Positions 15,979 through 24,565 of a DNA stretch of 37,488 nt are shown here, one piece after another. This DNA comes from Pseudanabaena cinerea FACHB-1277 (GTDB lineage: Bacteria; Cyanobacteriota; Cyanobacteriia; Pseudanabaenales; Pseudanabaenaceae). Positions within the stretch are counted from its first letter, which is position 1. Every line of letters starts with the position of its first letter. The stretch lies in the NCBI RefSeq assembly GCF_014696345.1, contig NZ_JACJPY010000039.1, positions 1 through 37,488 of the forward strand, given 5' to 3'. Made by a program: the position numbers and the translations under genes. A model generated the notes under the pieces. It made no database searches. It had not been told where the DNA came from and was given only the letters and a program-made list of their open reading frames with translations.

Positions 15979-15997
15979 CTTGCATTGAGTATGACTA

Positions 15998-16456
15998 CTA
16001 GTCCACTTGCGCCCTTAGATTTTTGAGCACATTTGACAACTCCTGAAGTTGAGAGATCTGCGAAGGCGTAAGACTGCCAAGGAATGATGGTGTTAAAGAT
16101 CTGTTAAAGGCAGCGATCGCACTACCAAGATTGTTAATATTGATCGATACTGTAGCTCCTTCAGCAATAGGCGAAGTAATAGGGAACAATAGATTTACTA
16201 CCCCTTGCAGAGTGGGACCGAAACTGCCATTTCTAAAGGCAACGATACTGGCGCTGAGTTGAGTCGCAGTAGCCGGACTAAGCGTAACTGAGTACACAAT
16301 GTTACCCGAAGGCGTTGTAAATTGGAATATGGTTCCAATACCAGTGCCAGCTGGTGCAGTTGAAGAACCACCCACAGGATTAGGACCCGCAAAGGCAGGT
16401 AAAGCTGAACCTAAGCAAAGGACAGAAGCAAGCAATGAACTAAGGACTTTTTTCAT
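15998..16456 (-). CDS. Small secreted hypothetical protein
   Basis: The 152-residue protein opens with a clear signal peptide (MKKVLSSLLASVLCLGSALPAFA, cleavage after AFA at ~23) and a Gly/Ser/Thr-rich start to the mature part. The remainder has strand-like stretches (FQFTTPSGNIVYSVTLSP) and a C-terminal helical segment (LTPSQISQLQELSNVLKNLRAQ). No catalytic motif is seen. It is probably periplasmic or extracellular. It shares orientation with the next upstream beta-rich exported protein (107 bp away). Confidence 0.65.
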   Translation of the reverse strand: MKKVLSSLLASVLCLGSALPAFAGPNPVGGSSTAPAGTGIGTIFQFTTPSGNIVYSVTLSPATATQLSASIVAFRNGSFGPTLQGVVNLLFPITSPIAEGATVSININNLGSAIAAFNRSLTPSFLGSLTPSQISQLQELSNVLKNLRAQVD

Positions 16457-16563
16457 GGATTTGAAACTGGGTTAGTTGATTAGTGTTGAGAAACACCATC
16501 GTCAAGACGCGCAACAGATGGTGTTATGGTTCCCCAATGTGAGCGCGATTTTACTTGCCAACT

Positions 16564-17622
16564 TTACTTACCAATAAAGTTAGCGCCGTAGCTGATACCG
16601 AGAATAATCTGTGTACCTGCATCACTATTGTTGGTTACATCGGAATAGGTCAAGGTAATGTTTAGGGGCAAGGTGCGATCTGGCAAAAAGCCTAAGCCAA
16701 AATTCAAGCCTTGACCTGACCATGCAGTGCTAACCCCCCACTGTGGGTCAAACTGATAGCCCAAGTTAGCAAATATGCCAACGCCGTCTCTAGCAGTAGA
16801 TTTGCGATAGATACCACCACCAACGCCAAGAGTGGCAACTAAGGGTTTAGGATTTTCTAAGCTTTGAGGATCGGTTAATTGGGAATATGTTGCTGCCCCA
16901 TAGACTGAGGAGCGAGTGCCGCCAGAGTCTTTACCGTAGTTAGCGAAGTTTGTCCAGCCAACTGCCACAGCCACTTGCTTGTCTGCATCCTCGTAAACAT
17001 TACGGTGCACCTTAACATCAAAAGTACCATTTTCGGCAAAGCGGCGAATACTGTTAATGTTATATACACCTTCAACACCAAAATATTCCTTGGCATCACC
17101 CAAGCCCAAACCCATGGAGATACTGCCATCGACGGTATCTCTGTTCCGACCTGCGGTGGAGCCATTTAGACTGATGAAGGCATCACCCATTTGTAAACCA
17201 AAAGCGACAGGCGTACCCGCATTGAGAGAGGGGGTATACACTCTTCGCACAAATACATTTTTGGTTTGACCGTCAATGGGGCGGATGAGAAGTTGATTGC
17301 GAAGAATGTCTGGGGAGTTAGATGTACTACCGCCAGACTGAGCGATGAGCGTAGCATTAGCACTGCCAGGCTTAGCTGCGTCAACGAAACTAGAGCCAGT
17401 GTCTGGGGACAAAGCAATGCTGTCGCTAGGCTTAAAAGTTAGGGGAAGATCGGTAGCAGTTGGCGCATAGGAGCGCAGATCCTTTGCCGATTGATTGACT
17501 TTGGCTTCAGCAACGGTTGACTGTGCAGCAACAGGGTTGACTGCGCCACTGCTGCCCATACTGATCGCAGTGCCTGTTAGAGCTAATAGTAAACCGTTTA
17601 ATCTAGATATTTTGAATGTCAT
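16564..17622 (-). CDS. Exported beta-rich protein, possibly outer-membrane barrel
   Basis: The ATG at 17622 is preferred: GAGGA lies about 11 nt upstream and it gives a signal peptide (MTFKISRLNGLLLALTGTAI..., likely cut near VAAQS), 352 residues in all. A longer frame from 17682 adds 20 basic residues. The mature part alternates short strands and glycine turns (VGGGIYRKSTARDGVGIFANLGYQF, WSGQGLNFGLGFLPDRTLPLNITLTY) and ends LGISYGANFIGK, a beta-barrel-like close. It resembles conserved cyanobacterial proteins of unknown function. An outer-membrane location is inference. Confidence 0.6.
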   Translation of the reverse strand: MTFKISRLNGLLLALTGTAISMGSSGAVNPVAAQSTVAEAKVNQSAKDLRSYAPTATDLPLTFKPSDSIALSPDTGSSFVDAAKPGSANATLIAQSGGSTSNSPDILRNQLLIRPIDGQTKNVFVRRVYTPSLNAGTPVAFGLQMGDAFISLNGSTAGRNRDTVDGSISMGLGLGDAKEYFGVEGVYNINSIRRFAENGTFDVKVHRNVYEDADKQVAVAVGWTNFANYGKDSGGTRSSVYGAATYSQLTDPQSLENPKPLVATLGVGGGIYRKSTARDGVGIFANLGYQFDPQWGVSTAWSGQGLNFGLGFLPDRTLPLNITLTYSDVTNNSDAGTQIILGISYGANFIGK

Positions 17623-17885
17623 TTTAGCTAAATTCCTCACCCAAGAGCTTCTCTTACTAAATTTCCGAATCCTGATAGTCACTGAGTTAAATAACCTAAT
17701 TTAAGAATTAATGCTTTAAATTTAAGTTTTGATTTGATAAATTTTAAGTTTTTAAGTCTTAGTTAGGATATTAAGTGGCTAGCATTACTTAAAATAATAT
17801 ACCTTATTTTTCGGTTCTGACTAGTAGCTAATTTTGCTTAAATCTTTTATGTGTGGTTAATGTCTGTACAGTTTTATTCTAGAGA

Positions 17886-18905
17886 ATGCAATTTACCAAG
17901 CTACTAAGAACTAAATTAAATTTGGTGATGCGATCGCCCCTGTCCCTACTACCCCAAAACACATCACCAGAACCTAAGATTTTAATAGCAGTATCGGGGG
18001 GGCAGGATTCGATTTGTTTGGCAAAGCTTTTGCAAATGCAGCAGGCTAAGTTTGGCTGGCACTTAGCGATCGCCCATTGTGATCATCGGTGGCGCGAAGA
18101 CTCTCAAGCTAATGCCGATCATGTGGCAAGGTTTGCCCAAGATTTAGGCTTAGATTTTATTTTGAGAACGGCGGATATAGTGCCTAAAAGTGAGGCATCG
18201 GCTAGGCATTGGCGCTATGAGATGTTGGCAGAAATGGCAAAAAAACATGATTGCGGCTATGTGGTGACGGGGCATACCCGCAGCGATCGCGTGGAGACTT
18301 GCTTGTATAATTTGATGCGTGGCAGTGGAGCCGATGGTTTGGCGGCATTAAGTTGGCGGCGATCGCTTACCGATGGCATTGAGTTGGTGCGTCCACTATT
18401 AAATGTGAGTCGTGCCGAAACCGCAGGCTTTTGTATGGAAAATCAGATTGCTATTTGGGAGGACAGTACGAATGCGGATTTGAGCTATCGGCGTAACCGT
18501 TTACGTTTAGAAACAATTCCCTATTTGCAAGCAAATTTTAATCCGCAATTGGAAGTAGCGATCGCGCAAACCGCCGAGTTATTGCAGGAGGATGTGCGGT
18601 ATTTGGAGAATCAAGCTCAGAACTTTTTTCAAGAAAATATTACTGTGGTGTGGAATGAGCCGCCGCGATTGCAATGTGAATTGTTGCGAGAACAGCCCTT
18701 AGCACTACAAAGACGCATTGTGCGGCAGTTCCTAGGGCGCTATTTAAAACATCAGGTCAATTTTGAGGATGTCGAACGCTTTTTAAATTTATTAACTGTC
18801 CAAAACCGATCGCAGAGTTCACCATTTACGGGTCAGCTTGTGGCAATGCTAGAGCATCCTTGGATTGTGTTGCAAAGTAGATTAGCAAACAATCATGACA
18901 CCTAA
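17886..18905 (+). CDS. tilS: tRNA(Ile)-lysidine synthase
   Basis: The 339-residue protein has the PP-loop motif AVSGGQDSICLAKLL (SGGQDS at 37-42), HCDHRWREDSQ and the region GHTRSDRVETCLYNLMRGSGADGLAAL, all diagnostic of TilS. It modifies the wobble C of the CAU-anticodon isoleucine tRNA to lysidine using ATP and lysine. The length is at the short end, matching cyanobacterial TilS that lack the full C-terminal domain. It is preceded by ~200 bp of AT-rich non-coding DNA with no recognised element. The same reading frame continues open after the TAA (see the next feature). Confidence 0.92.
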   Translation: MQFTKLLRTKLNLVMRSPLSLLPQNTSPEPKILIAVSGGQDSICLAKLLQMQQAKFGWHLAIAHCDHRWREDSQANADHVARFAQDLGLDFILRTADIVPKSEASARHWRYEMLAEMAKKHDCGYVVTGHTRSDRVETCLYNLMRGSGADGLAALSWRRSLTDGIELVRPLLNVSRAETAGFCMENQIAIWEDSTNADLSYRRNRLRLETIPYLQANFNPQLEVAIAQTAELLQEDVRYLENQAQNFFQENITVVWNEPPRLQCELLREQPLALQRRIVRQFLGRYLKHQVNFEDVERFLNLLTVQNRSQSSPFTGQLVAMLEHPWIVLQSRLANNHDT

Positions 18906-19316
18906 ATACAGTACAAATTTCCTATTGATATTGATGGCGCTGTATTTTCCAGCGATCGCCGTTCCACATTTTTTTGGACAAGTTTAGATGGAGCAACTAG
19001 TGCGACTGTAGCGGGGATTAATTTTGATGGAGGTCTAGGTTATGAGACTATTATTGTGGGTAGCCAAGCACATAATCAGAATTTTGGCATTATTTCGGAT
19101 GATCGTATTCAGATCCCAGGAGAAGTACAGAGCGAATCCGTATTCTTAAAAGCCAGAGACATTATCAATCAAGGCTCAGTCATTGCGGGTAATGTTACGG
19201 CTGAGTTTAGCAATAGTTATAGTGATAATGCCGATGCTAAAATTATTGGCATCAATGGCGGTAATATTTTGTTGAATGGCGGGAAAACTGGAGATATAGC
19301 AGTAACTGGTCAGTAG
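18906..19316 (+). pseudogene. Relic of a filamentous-haemagglutinin-like surface protein, in frame with the tilS stop
   Basis: Directly after the tilS TAA the same frame stays open for 136 codons to a TAG at 19314-19316. There is no ribosome binding site or start codon at the beginning; the first ATG is internal (19056 is GTG). The product has repeats of strand-turn character (FLKARDIINQGSVIAGNVTA, IIGINGGNILLNGGKTGDI), similar in style to two-partner-secretion exoproteins and their repeat regions, which in cyanobacteria are long. Length and lack of a start argue for a decayed fragment. Family identification is by style only. Confidence 0.4.
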
Positions 19317-19325
19317 ATTCAGACT

Positions 19326-19988
19326 ATGAGTATAGAAACCACAGAGAAACAAGTAATCTCAAAGCAGAGAGTGACCGATCATGGTGAGGTGTTTACTAAC
19401 CAGCGTGAGGTGAAAGCGATGCTAGATTTGGTAAAGCAGGAAACTGAGCGGATTGAGTCGAGATTTTTGGAGCCAGCCTGTGGAACTGGTAATTTTTTGG
19501 CGGAGGTTTTGGATCGAAAATTGCAAGTTGTGCAGATGCGCTATGGCAAGGTACAGCTAGAGTATGAACGGAATGGGGTTTTGGCGATTTCTTCGATCTA
19601 TGGAATTGATATTTTAGAAGACAATGTGCAGGAATGTCGCGATCGCCTATTCAATATATTTGATCAAAAATATACGGAGCTTTTTGGAGATTTAGCGAAT
19701 GATGATTGTCGGGAGGCGGTACGCTATATTCTCAGCCGCAATATTATTCATGGCGATGCGTTGACTTTAAAAACGGTGGGCGATCGTCCTGAGCCGATCA
19801 TTTTTTCGGAATGGTCGCCTGTAAATGGCAGCATGATCAAGAGGCGCGATTTTAGTTTTAAGGAGTTATTGCACCATGAGAGCATGATGGAGTTGCCTCT
19901 GTTTGCGGATACGGGTGAGGATGTGTTTATCCCGACTCCGATTGAGGATTTTCCTGTGGTGCATTTTTTGAGAGTAGGATGTATGTAG
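19326..19988 (+). CDS. Methyltransferase-like protein with SAM motif I but no NPPY
   Basis: The 220-residue protein has GEVFTNQREVKAMLDLV, typical of the N-terminus of DNA adenine methyltransferases, then FLEPACGTGNFLAEVL (SAM-binding motif I, residues 47-62) and SSIYGIDILEDNVQECRDRL (motif II). There is no (N/D)PP(Y/F) motif IV, and the C-terminus ends with WSPVNGSMIKRRDFSF and FPVVHFLRV. Similar proteins are found beside Eco57I-type methyltransferases and GIY-YIG helicases, so it may be a full-length accessory subunit rather than a truncation. It is the first gene of the restriction-like island. Confidence 0.65.
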   Translation: MSIETTEKQVISKQRVTDHGEVFTNQREVKAMLDLVKQETERIESRFLEPACGTGNFLAEVLDRKLQVVQMRYGKVQLEYERNGVLAISSIYGIDILEDNVQECRDRLFNIFDQKYTELFGDLANDDCREAVRYILSRNIIHGDALTLKTVGDRPEPIIFSEWSPVNGSMIKRRDFSFKELLHHESMMELPLFADTGEDVFIPTPIEDFPVVHFLRVGCM

Positions 19989-20043
19989 ATAGCGGCGCTT
20001 TGTGTTGCCTGTCCTACATATCACTGACCAAACGAGGTTATTT

Positions 20044-20280
20044 ATGTTACTTGAAGAAATTACGGAAAAAGTGGTTTTGCTGTCGCCTAGTGATCTTTTA
20101 AGCTTAATGGAGATTATTGTTTCAGCACTAAAGACAAAACAAAATTCTGAGCAGCAAGGCTATGTAACAAAATTGCGCCAGAGTAAGTTTATTGGTTGTT
20201 TTGATGGTGATCCTGATTTAGCTGCTAACTCAAAAGCGAATTTTCAAAAAGTTATGGACGAAAAACATGATCCTCGCTGA
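20044..20280 (+). CDS. VapB-type antitoxin candidate
   Basis: The 78-residue protein starts at an ATG with CGAGG about 8 nt upstream. It has a leucine-rich helical N-terminus (EEITEKVVLLSPSDLLSLMEIIVSAL) and an acidic-basic C-terminus that would contact the toxin (GDPDLAANSKANFQKVMDEK). The stop overlaps the next gene's start by 14 nt, the usual coupling of a VapBC pair. The N-terminal DNA-binding fold is not certain. The extension to 20002 shown by a GTG-like upstream start is unlikely. Confidence 0.6.
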   Translation: MLLEEITEKVVLLSPSDLLSLMEIIVSALKTKQNSEQQGYVTKLRQSKFIGCFDGDPDLAANSKANFQKVMDEKHDPR

Positions 20281-20686
20281 TACTGGTTTCTTCATTGCTT
20301 TGGGTAATAAGCAAGATCGTTTTCATAAAAGTGCAGTCCAAGCTGTTACTAATCTAAATGAATTATTGATTACAACCTATCCTGTAGTTACGGAAACTAG
20401 CTATTTACTGGCAAGAGATGCGGGATTAGTAGTGCAGTTTAATTTTTTAGAAGAAGTTGCTAATGGCTCTTTTTCTATTTTTGACTTTCAGAGTCATCAC
20501 ATAACCCGCATGGTTGAGCTAATGAGACGCTATGCTGATTTACCTATGGATTTTGCCGATGCTTCTTTGGTAGTTTTAGCAGAACATTTGAATGAGGGGA
20601 GAATTTTAACTAGCGATCGCCGTGATTTCAGTATTTATCGATGGAATAATACAAAGTCTTTTGAAAATTTGTTAGTACTAGAGTAG
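20267..20686 (+). CDS. VapC-type PIN-domain toxin
   Basis: The 139-residue protein has the PIN signature: MILADTGFFIAL (Asp5), VVTETSYLLA (Glu), DLPMDFADASLVVLAE (Asp, Asp) and RILTSDRRDFSIYRW (Asp). All four acidic positions look intact. Such toxins cleave tRNA or rRNA when free. It overlaps the antitoxin gene by 14 nt, and the next methyltransferase gene begins 12 nt after it, so the pair may be transcribed with the restriction island and act as an addiction module or abortive arm. Confidence 0.8.
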   Translation: MILADTGFFIALGNKQDRFHKSAVQAVTNLNELLITTYPVVTETSYLLARDAGLVVQFNFLEEVANGSFSIFDFQSHHITRMVELMRRYADLPMDFADASLVVLAEHLNEGRILTSDRRDFSIYRWNNTKSFENLLVLE

Positions 20687-20698
20687 CAATGTATAAGT

Positions 20699-22210
20699 AT
20701 GCTTAAAAGTAATTACAATCCTGATGTGTTAACTTGTTTGGCGAATTTGAGCAATGATGAGGTGTTTACGCCGCCGAGTTTGGTGAATCAGATTTTGGAT
20801 TTGTTGCCTGCGGATTTATGGTCAAATCCTGATGCAAAATTTCTTGATCCTGTGTGCAAGTCGGGGGTGTTTTTGCGGGAGATGGCGAAGCGGTTGATTG
20901 TGGGGTTGGAGCCTGTGTTTCCAGATTTGCAGGAACGGGCTAATCATATTTATAAATATCAGCTTTTTGGGTTGGCGATTACGGAGTTGACGGGGTTGTT
21001 GTCGCGGCGGAGTGTGTACTGCTCGAAGGTGGCGAATGGGAGGTATTCGGTATGTTCGGATTTTGAGGATGAGCAGGGTAATATTGTTTATGCGCGTGTG
21101 GAGCATGATTGGCGCGGCGGCAAGTGTGGGTTTTGCGGCGCGAGTCAGGAGGTCTATGAGCGCGGCGATGCGTTAGAGTCTTATGCTTATCAATTTATCC
21201 ATGCTGATGATCCTAGTTGTTTTTTTAAGAATATGAAGTTTGATGTTATTGTCGGTAATCCTCCTTATCAGTTAGAAGATTCTGGCTTTGGTAGAAGTGC
21301 TAGTCCTATCTATCATAGATTTGTAGAACAGGCGAAAAAACTAAATCCTAGATATCTATCCATGATTATTCCTGCCCGTTGGTACTCTGGTGGAAAGGGA
21401 TTAGATGAGTTTAGAGAAGAAATGCTTAATGATAATAGAATTAGGTATATTGGAGACTTCCCAGAAGCTATTGATTGTTTTCCGGGGGTACAGATAAAAG
21501 GAGGAGTTTGTTACTTTCTTTGGGATAGAGATAATGAAGGCAATTGCAAGGTTATTACTTTAAGAAAAGGTCAAGTTGTTTCTGAAATGGAAAGACCTTT
21601 GTTAGAGAAAGATTGTGATACTTTTATTAGATTCAACGAAGCTATATCAATTCTAAACAAAGTCAAGGCTTTTAATGAACCATCCTTAAAGAGTCTAATA
21701 AGCTCAAGTAAACCATTCGGGTTAAGAACTAATTTTAAAGGTAAAAAATCTACGTTTCCTAACGCTGTAACTCTCTATCAAAATGGAGGAATAGGTTATG
21801 TAAAGCATGAAGAAATTTTATCTAATCATTCTATTATTCCAAATTTTAAAGTGCTAATTGCTCCTTTAGGTAGTGGAAGCGATTCATTCCCCCATCCAAT
21901 TCTAGCTAAACCATTTGTTGTACCTCCAAATAGCGCTTGTACTGAGACTTATCTTGTAGCTGGAGTTTTTGATAATGAAAAAGAAGCGTATAACTTAGCA
22001 ACATATTTAGCTACTAAATTTTTAAGATTTCTAGTTTTGCTTAACAAGCCAGCCCAACACGCTACAAGTAAAGTATATACTTTTGTTCCAATACAAGACT
22101 TTTCAGAATCTTGGACAGATGAGAAACTTTATAAAAAATATGGATTAACTGCGGAAGAAATTGCGTTTATTGAGTCGATGGTGCGATCGATGGAGTTAGA
22201 TAATCCTTAA
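20699..22210 (+). CDS. Eco57I-type N6-adenine DNA methyltransferase
   Basis: The 503-residue protein has DEVFTPPSLVNQILDL, a motif I region KFLDPVCKSGVFLREM (residues 48-62, with Lys54 where Gly is usual) and motif IV VIVGNPPYQL (NPPY at 187-190). The SPIYHRFVEQAKKLNPRYLSMIIPARWYSGGKGLDEFR block is typical of this restriction-modification family. An insert before NPPY has GKCGFCG (Cys143, Cys146) and two other cysteines (Cys108, Cys119), possibly binding zinc. The C-terminal half (~320-480) has the look of a target-recognition domain. It would methylate adenine in the recognition sequence; with only one nuclease-type partner downstream, the locus resembles a type II/III hybrid. Confidence 0.85.
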   Translation: MLKSNYNPDVLTCLANLSNDEVFTPPSLVNQILDLLPADLWSNPDAKFLDPVCKSGVFLREMAKRLIVGLEPVFPDLQERANHIYKYQLFGLAITELTGLLSRRSVYCSKVANGRYSVCSDFEDEQGNIVYARVEHDWRGGKCGFCGASQEVYERGDALESYAYQFIHADDPSCFFKNMKFDVIVGNPPYQLEDSGFGRSASPIYHRFVEQAKKLNPRYLSMIIPARWYSGGKGLDEFREEMLNDNRIRYIGDFPEAIDCFPGVQIKGGVCYFLWDRDNEGNCKVITLRKGQVVSEMERPLLEKDCDTFIRFNEAISILNKVKAFNEPSLKSLISSSKPFGLRTNFKGKKSTFPNAVTLYQNGGIGYVKHEEILSNHSIIPNFKVLIAPLGSGSDSFPHPILAKPFVVPPNSACTETYLVAGVFDNEKEAYNLATYLATKFLRFLVLLNKPAQHATSKVYTFVPIQDFSESWTDEKLYKKYGLTAEEIAFIESMVRSMELDNP

Positions 22211-22249
22211 AAATTAGAAAAATAATATGTAAATCTGGAAATCTCATTT

Positions 22250-23383
22250 ATGAAAAAACTAGATGTTTTAATTAATCTTATTAGTGATACTCAGTCATTC
22301 TTTAAACAGCAAGTCCAAAAACAAGTAAACATTGGATTAACTTTGCGTAATTTGTTATTTGGCTTTTATATTGTTGAATACGAACTTAATGGGTCTGATA
22401 GGGCTGAATATGGTACTAGACTATACAAAGAAATAGAAAAAAGATTGAAAACAATAGGAGTTCTGCAAATTAGAGAAAGACATTTATATCTTTGCAAAGA
22501 CTTTTATCTAGCTTATCCCAACATATTGCGGTCAGCGATCGCAAAATCTTATCTTATTAATTTTAAACAGTTAAACAGCTTAGAGTCAGCAGTAACAAAA
22601 ATGAATAAAACTAATGATAAAAGCATGATTGAAATTGAAAAACTCATCAATCAACTAAGTTTTACTCACTTTGTAGAACTAATTAAATTATCTGATCCCA
22701 CACAAAGAAATTTCTATGAATGGCAAAGCATTAGCAACAACTGGTCAGTCAGAGAACTAAAACGAGCAATAAACAGTATGCTCTATGAAAGAACTGGATT
22801 AAGTAAAGACAAACTAGGAATAATAGAAAAATATAACCAACAAGAAAAACTCTTACCAGAAGATGTATTTCGAGATCCTTATATATTAGAGTTTTTAGAA
22901 TTAAAAGAAGAACATGAATATACCGAACTAGAATTAGAGCAAGCAATTATTAATCATTTACAAATCTTTTTATTAGAACTAGGAAAAGGGTTTTGTTTTG
23001 AGTCACGACAAAAACGTATCACGTTTGATAACACTCACTATTACATTGATCTAGTTTTTTATCATCGAATTTTGCGGTGCAATATACTAATTGACTTGAA
23101 ATTAGGCGACTTTAATCATGCTGATGCAGGACAAATGAATGTTTATTTAAATTATTACAACGAAAACGAAAAGAATGAAGGTGATAACCCTCCAGTTGGA
23201 ATTATTCTTTGTGCCAATAAAAATGAAAGTTTAGTCAGATATGCCACAACAGGTTTATCACAGCAGATTTTTGTATCTAAATATTTGATTAATCTCCCTG
23301 ACGAAGACCAGTTAAAACAAATTATCATGGAAGAACAAAGAAAAATATTATCAACATCACCTAATAGCAAAAAGGAGAATTAG
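22250..23383 (+). CDS. DUF1016/YhcG-type PD-(D/E)XK nuclease (first copy)
   Basis: The 377-residue protein has an N-terminal helical DUF1016 part (~25-180, LRNLLFGFYIVEYEL and ISNNWSVRELKRAINS) and a C-terminal nuclease core: YYIDLVFYH with Asp267, then ILIDLKLGDF with Asp282 and Lys284, and GQMNVYL (Gln295). The D-X-K pair with Asp instead of Glu is within the PD-(D/E)XK range. YhcG proteins occur in restriction and mobile regions. It lies 40 bp after the methyltransferase. Its AT-rich, low-GC composition differs from housekeeping genes in the window. Confidence 0.8.
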   Translation: MKKLDVLINLISDTQSFFKQQVQKQVNIGLTLRNLLFGFYIVEYELNGSDRAEYGTRLYKEIEKRLKTIGVLQIRERHLYLCKDFYLAYPNILRSAIAKSYLINFKQLNSLESAVTKMNKTNDKSMIEIEKLINQLSFTHFVELIKLSDPTQRNFYEWQSISNNWSVRELKRAINSMLYERTGLSKDKLGIIEKYNQQEKLLPEDVFRDPYILEFLELKEEHEYTELELEQAIINHLQIFLLELGKGFCFESRQKRITFDNTHYYIDLVFYHRILRCNILIDLKLGDFNHADAGQMNVYLNYYNENEKNEGDNPPVGIILCANKNESLVRYATTGLSQQIFVSKYLINLPDEDQLKQIIMEEQRKILSTSPNSKKEN

Positions 23384-23384
23384 A

Positions 23385-23411
23385 AATTGTCTCGACACTG
23401 TAGAGACAATT
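23385..23411. terminator. 9-bp hairpin after the first YhcG gene
   Basis: AATTGTCTC / GAGACAATT surrounds a 9-nt loop and begins right after the stop codon at 23383. No long T-run follows, so termination is only possible. Confidence 0.4.
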
Positions 23412-23413
23412 AA

Positions 23414-23512
23414 TTAGCCGAATACTTTACAATTTTACCATCCAGAGAAATCCTGCTAGATAAGTTGCATAAGGCGATCGCGCAAAATAATCTATTTAAT
23501 CAAGGTAAATAA
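23414..23512 (+). pseudogene. Remnant of the C-terminus of a third DUF1016 protein
   Basis: The frame 23414-23512 encodes LAEYFTILPSREILLDKLHK and ends AIAQNNLFNQGK then TAA. It has no start codon, and a stop precedes it at 23411. The pattern aligns with the C-terminal tail of the first copy (VSKYLINLPDEDQLKQIIME). It is probably what remains of a deleted paralogue. Short length limits certainty. Confidence 0.45.
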
Positions 23513-23543
23513 CCATACTACAAAAGCGGAGGACAAATAATTA

Positions 23544-24554
23544 ATGGAAATCGAGAACATACAGCAATTATTTATTATTGAAATCAAGCAAAAAGTACGC
23601 CAAGCTCAATATGAAGCCCTCAAAGCTGTAAACGTGCAATTGATTAACCTATATTGGGAGCTAGGCAAAGCAATATCTGAAAAACAATCTGAAAACTGGG
23701 GTAAAGCGATCGTGCCAACACTCTCTAAAGAATTGCAGAAAGAGTTTCCAAAAATGAGTGGATTCTCGACTACAAACCTATGGCTCATGGCACAGTTTTA
23801 CAGTGAATATCACAGCGCTGAAAATCTCCAGCCATTGGTTGGAGAAATTAGTTGGACAAAACATATTGTCATACTTAATAAATGTAAAGACAGCCTAGAG
23901 CGTCAGTTTTACATACTAGCCACAAAAAAATTCGGCTGGACAAAAAACGTCTTAATTCATCAGATTGAAAATAAAACCTACGAAAAATATTTACTCAATC
24001 AAACCAACTTTGAGCAGACATTACCAGAAAACATCAAAAATCAAGCCCACCTCGCAGTCAAAGACGAATACACCTTTGATTTTCTTAACCTTGCCGAAGA
24101 ACATAGCGAAAGCCAATTAGAAAACGCTTTAGTTCAAAATGTGCGTAATTTTTTATTAGAAATTGGACATCAATTCGCCTTTATTGGAAACCAATATAAA
24201 TTACAAGTTGGCGAAAAAGAATACTTTATTGATTTGCTGCTTTATCATCGGCAATTGCAATGCCTCGTAGCGATCGAGTTAAAAATTGGTGAATTTATAC
24301 CCGAATATAAAGGCAAGATGGAATTTTATCTCACCGTGCTCAATGACACCATCAAACTAGCCCATGAAAATGATGCGATCGGGATTATTATTTGCAAAGA
24401 AAAAGATCGTACCGTTGTCGAATACTCACTCAAATCCAGCAATATGCCTATAGGCGTAGCCACTTACAACACTAGCGCCAAATTACCAAAGCAATATCAA
24501 GAATTACTTCCAGATCGCGAAGAAATAGCAAAAAAAATCAACGAATATTTTTAG
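23544..24554 (+). CDS. DUF1016/YhcG-type PD-(D/E)XK nuclease (second copy)
   Basis: The 336-residue protein has the canonical DUF1016 N-terminus (VNVQLINLYWELGKAISEKQ, then GFSTTNLWLMAQFY and ISWTKHIVILNK). Its nuclease core includes EYFIDLLLYHRQLQC with Asp230, LVAIELKIGEF with Glu245 and Lys247, and KMEFYL. It is much closer to the E. coli YhcG type than the first copy, so the two are not recent duplicates. The next gene starts 11 nt after its stop, so it is likely cotranslated with the helicase gene. Confidence 0.88.
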   Translation: MEIENIQQLFIIEIKQKVRQAQYEALKAVNVQLINLYWELGKAISEKQSENWGKAIVPTLSKELQKEFPKMSGFSTTNLWLMAQFYSEYHSAENLQPLVGEISWTKHIVILNKCKDSLERQFYILATKKFGWTKNVLIHQIENKTYEKYLLNQTNFEQTLPENIKNQAHLAVKDEYTFDFLNLAEEHSESQLENALVQNVRNFLLEIGHQFAFIGNQYKLQVGEKEYFIDLLLYHRQLQCLVAIELKIGEFIPEYKGKMEFYLTVLNDTIKLAHENDAIGIIICKEKDRTVVEYSLKSSNMPIGVATYNTSAKLPKQYQELLPDREEIAKKINEYF

Positions 24555-24565
24555 AAAAAGCCTAT

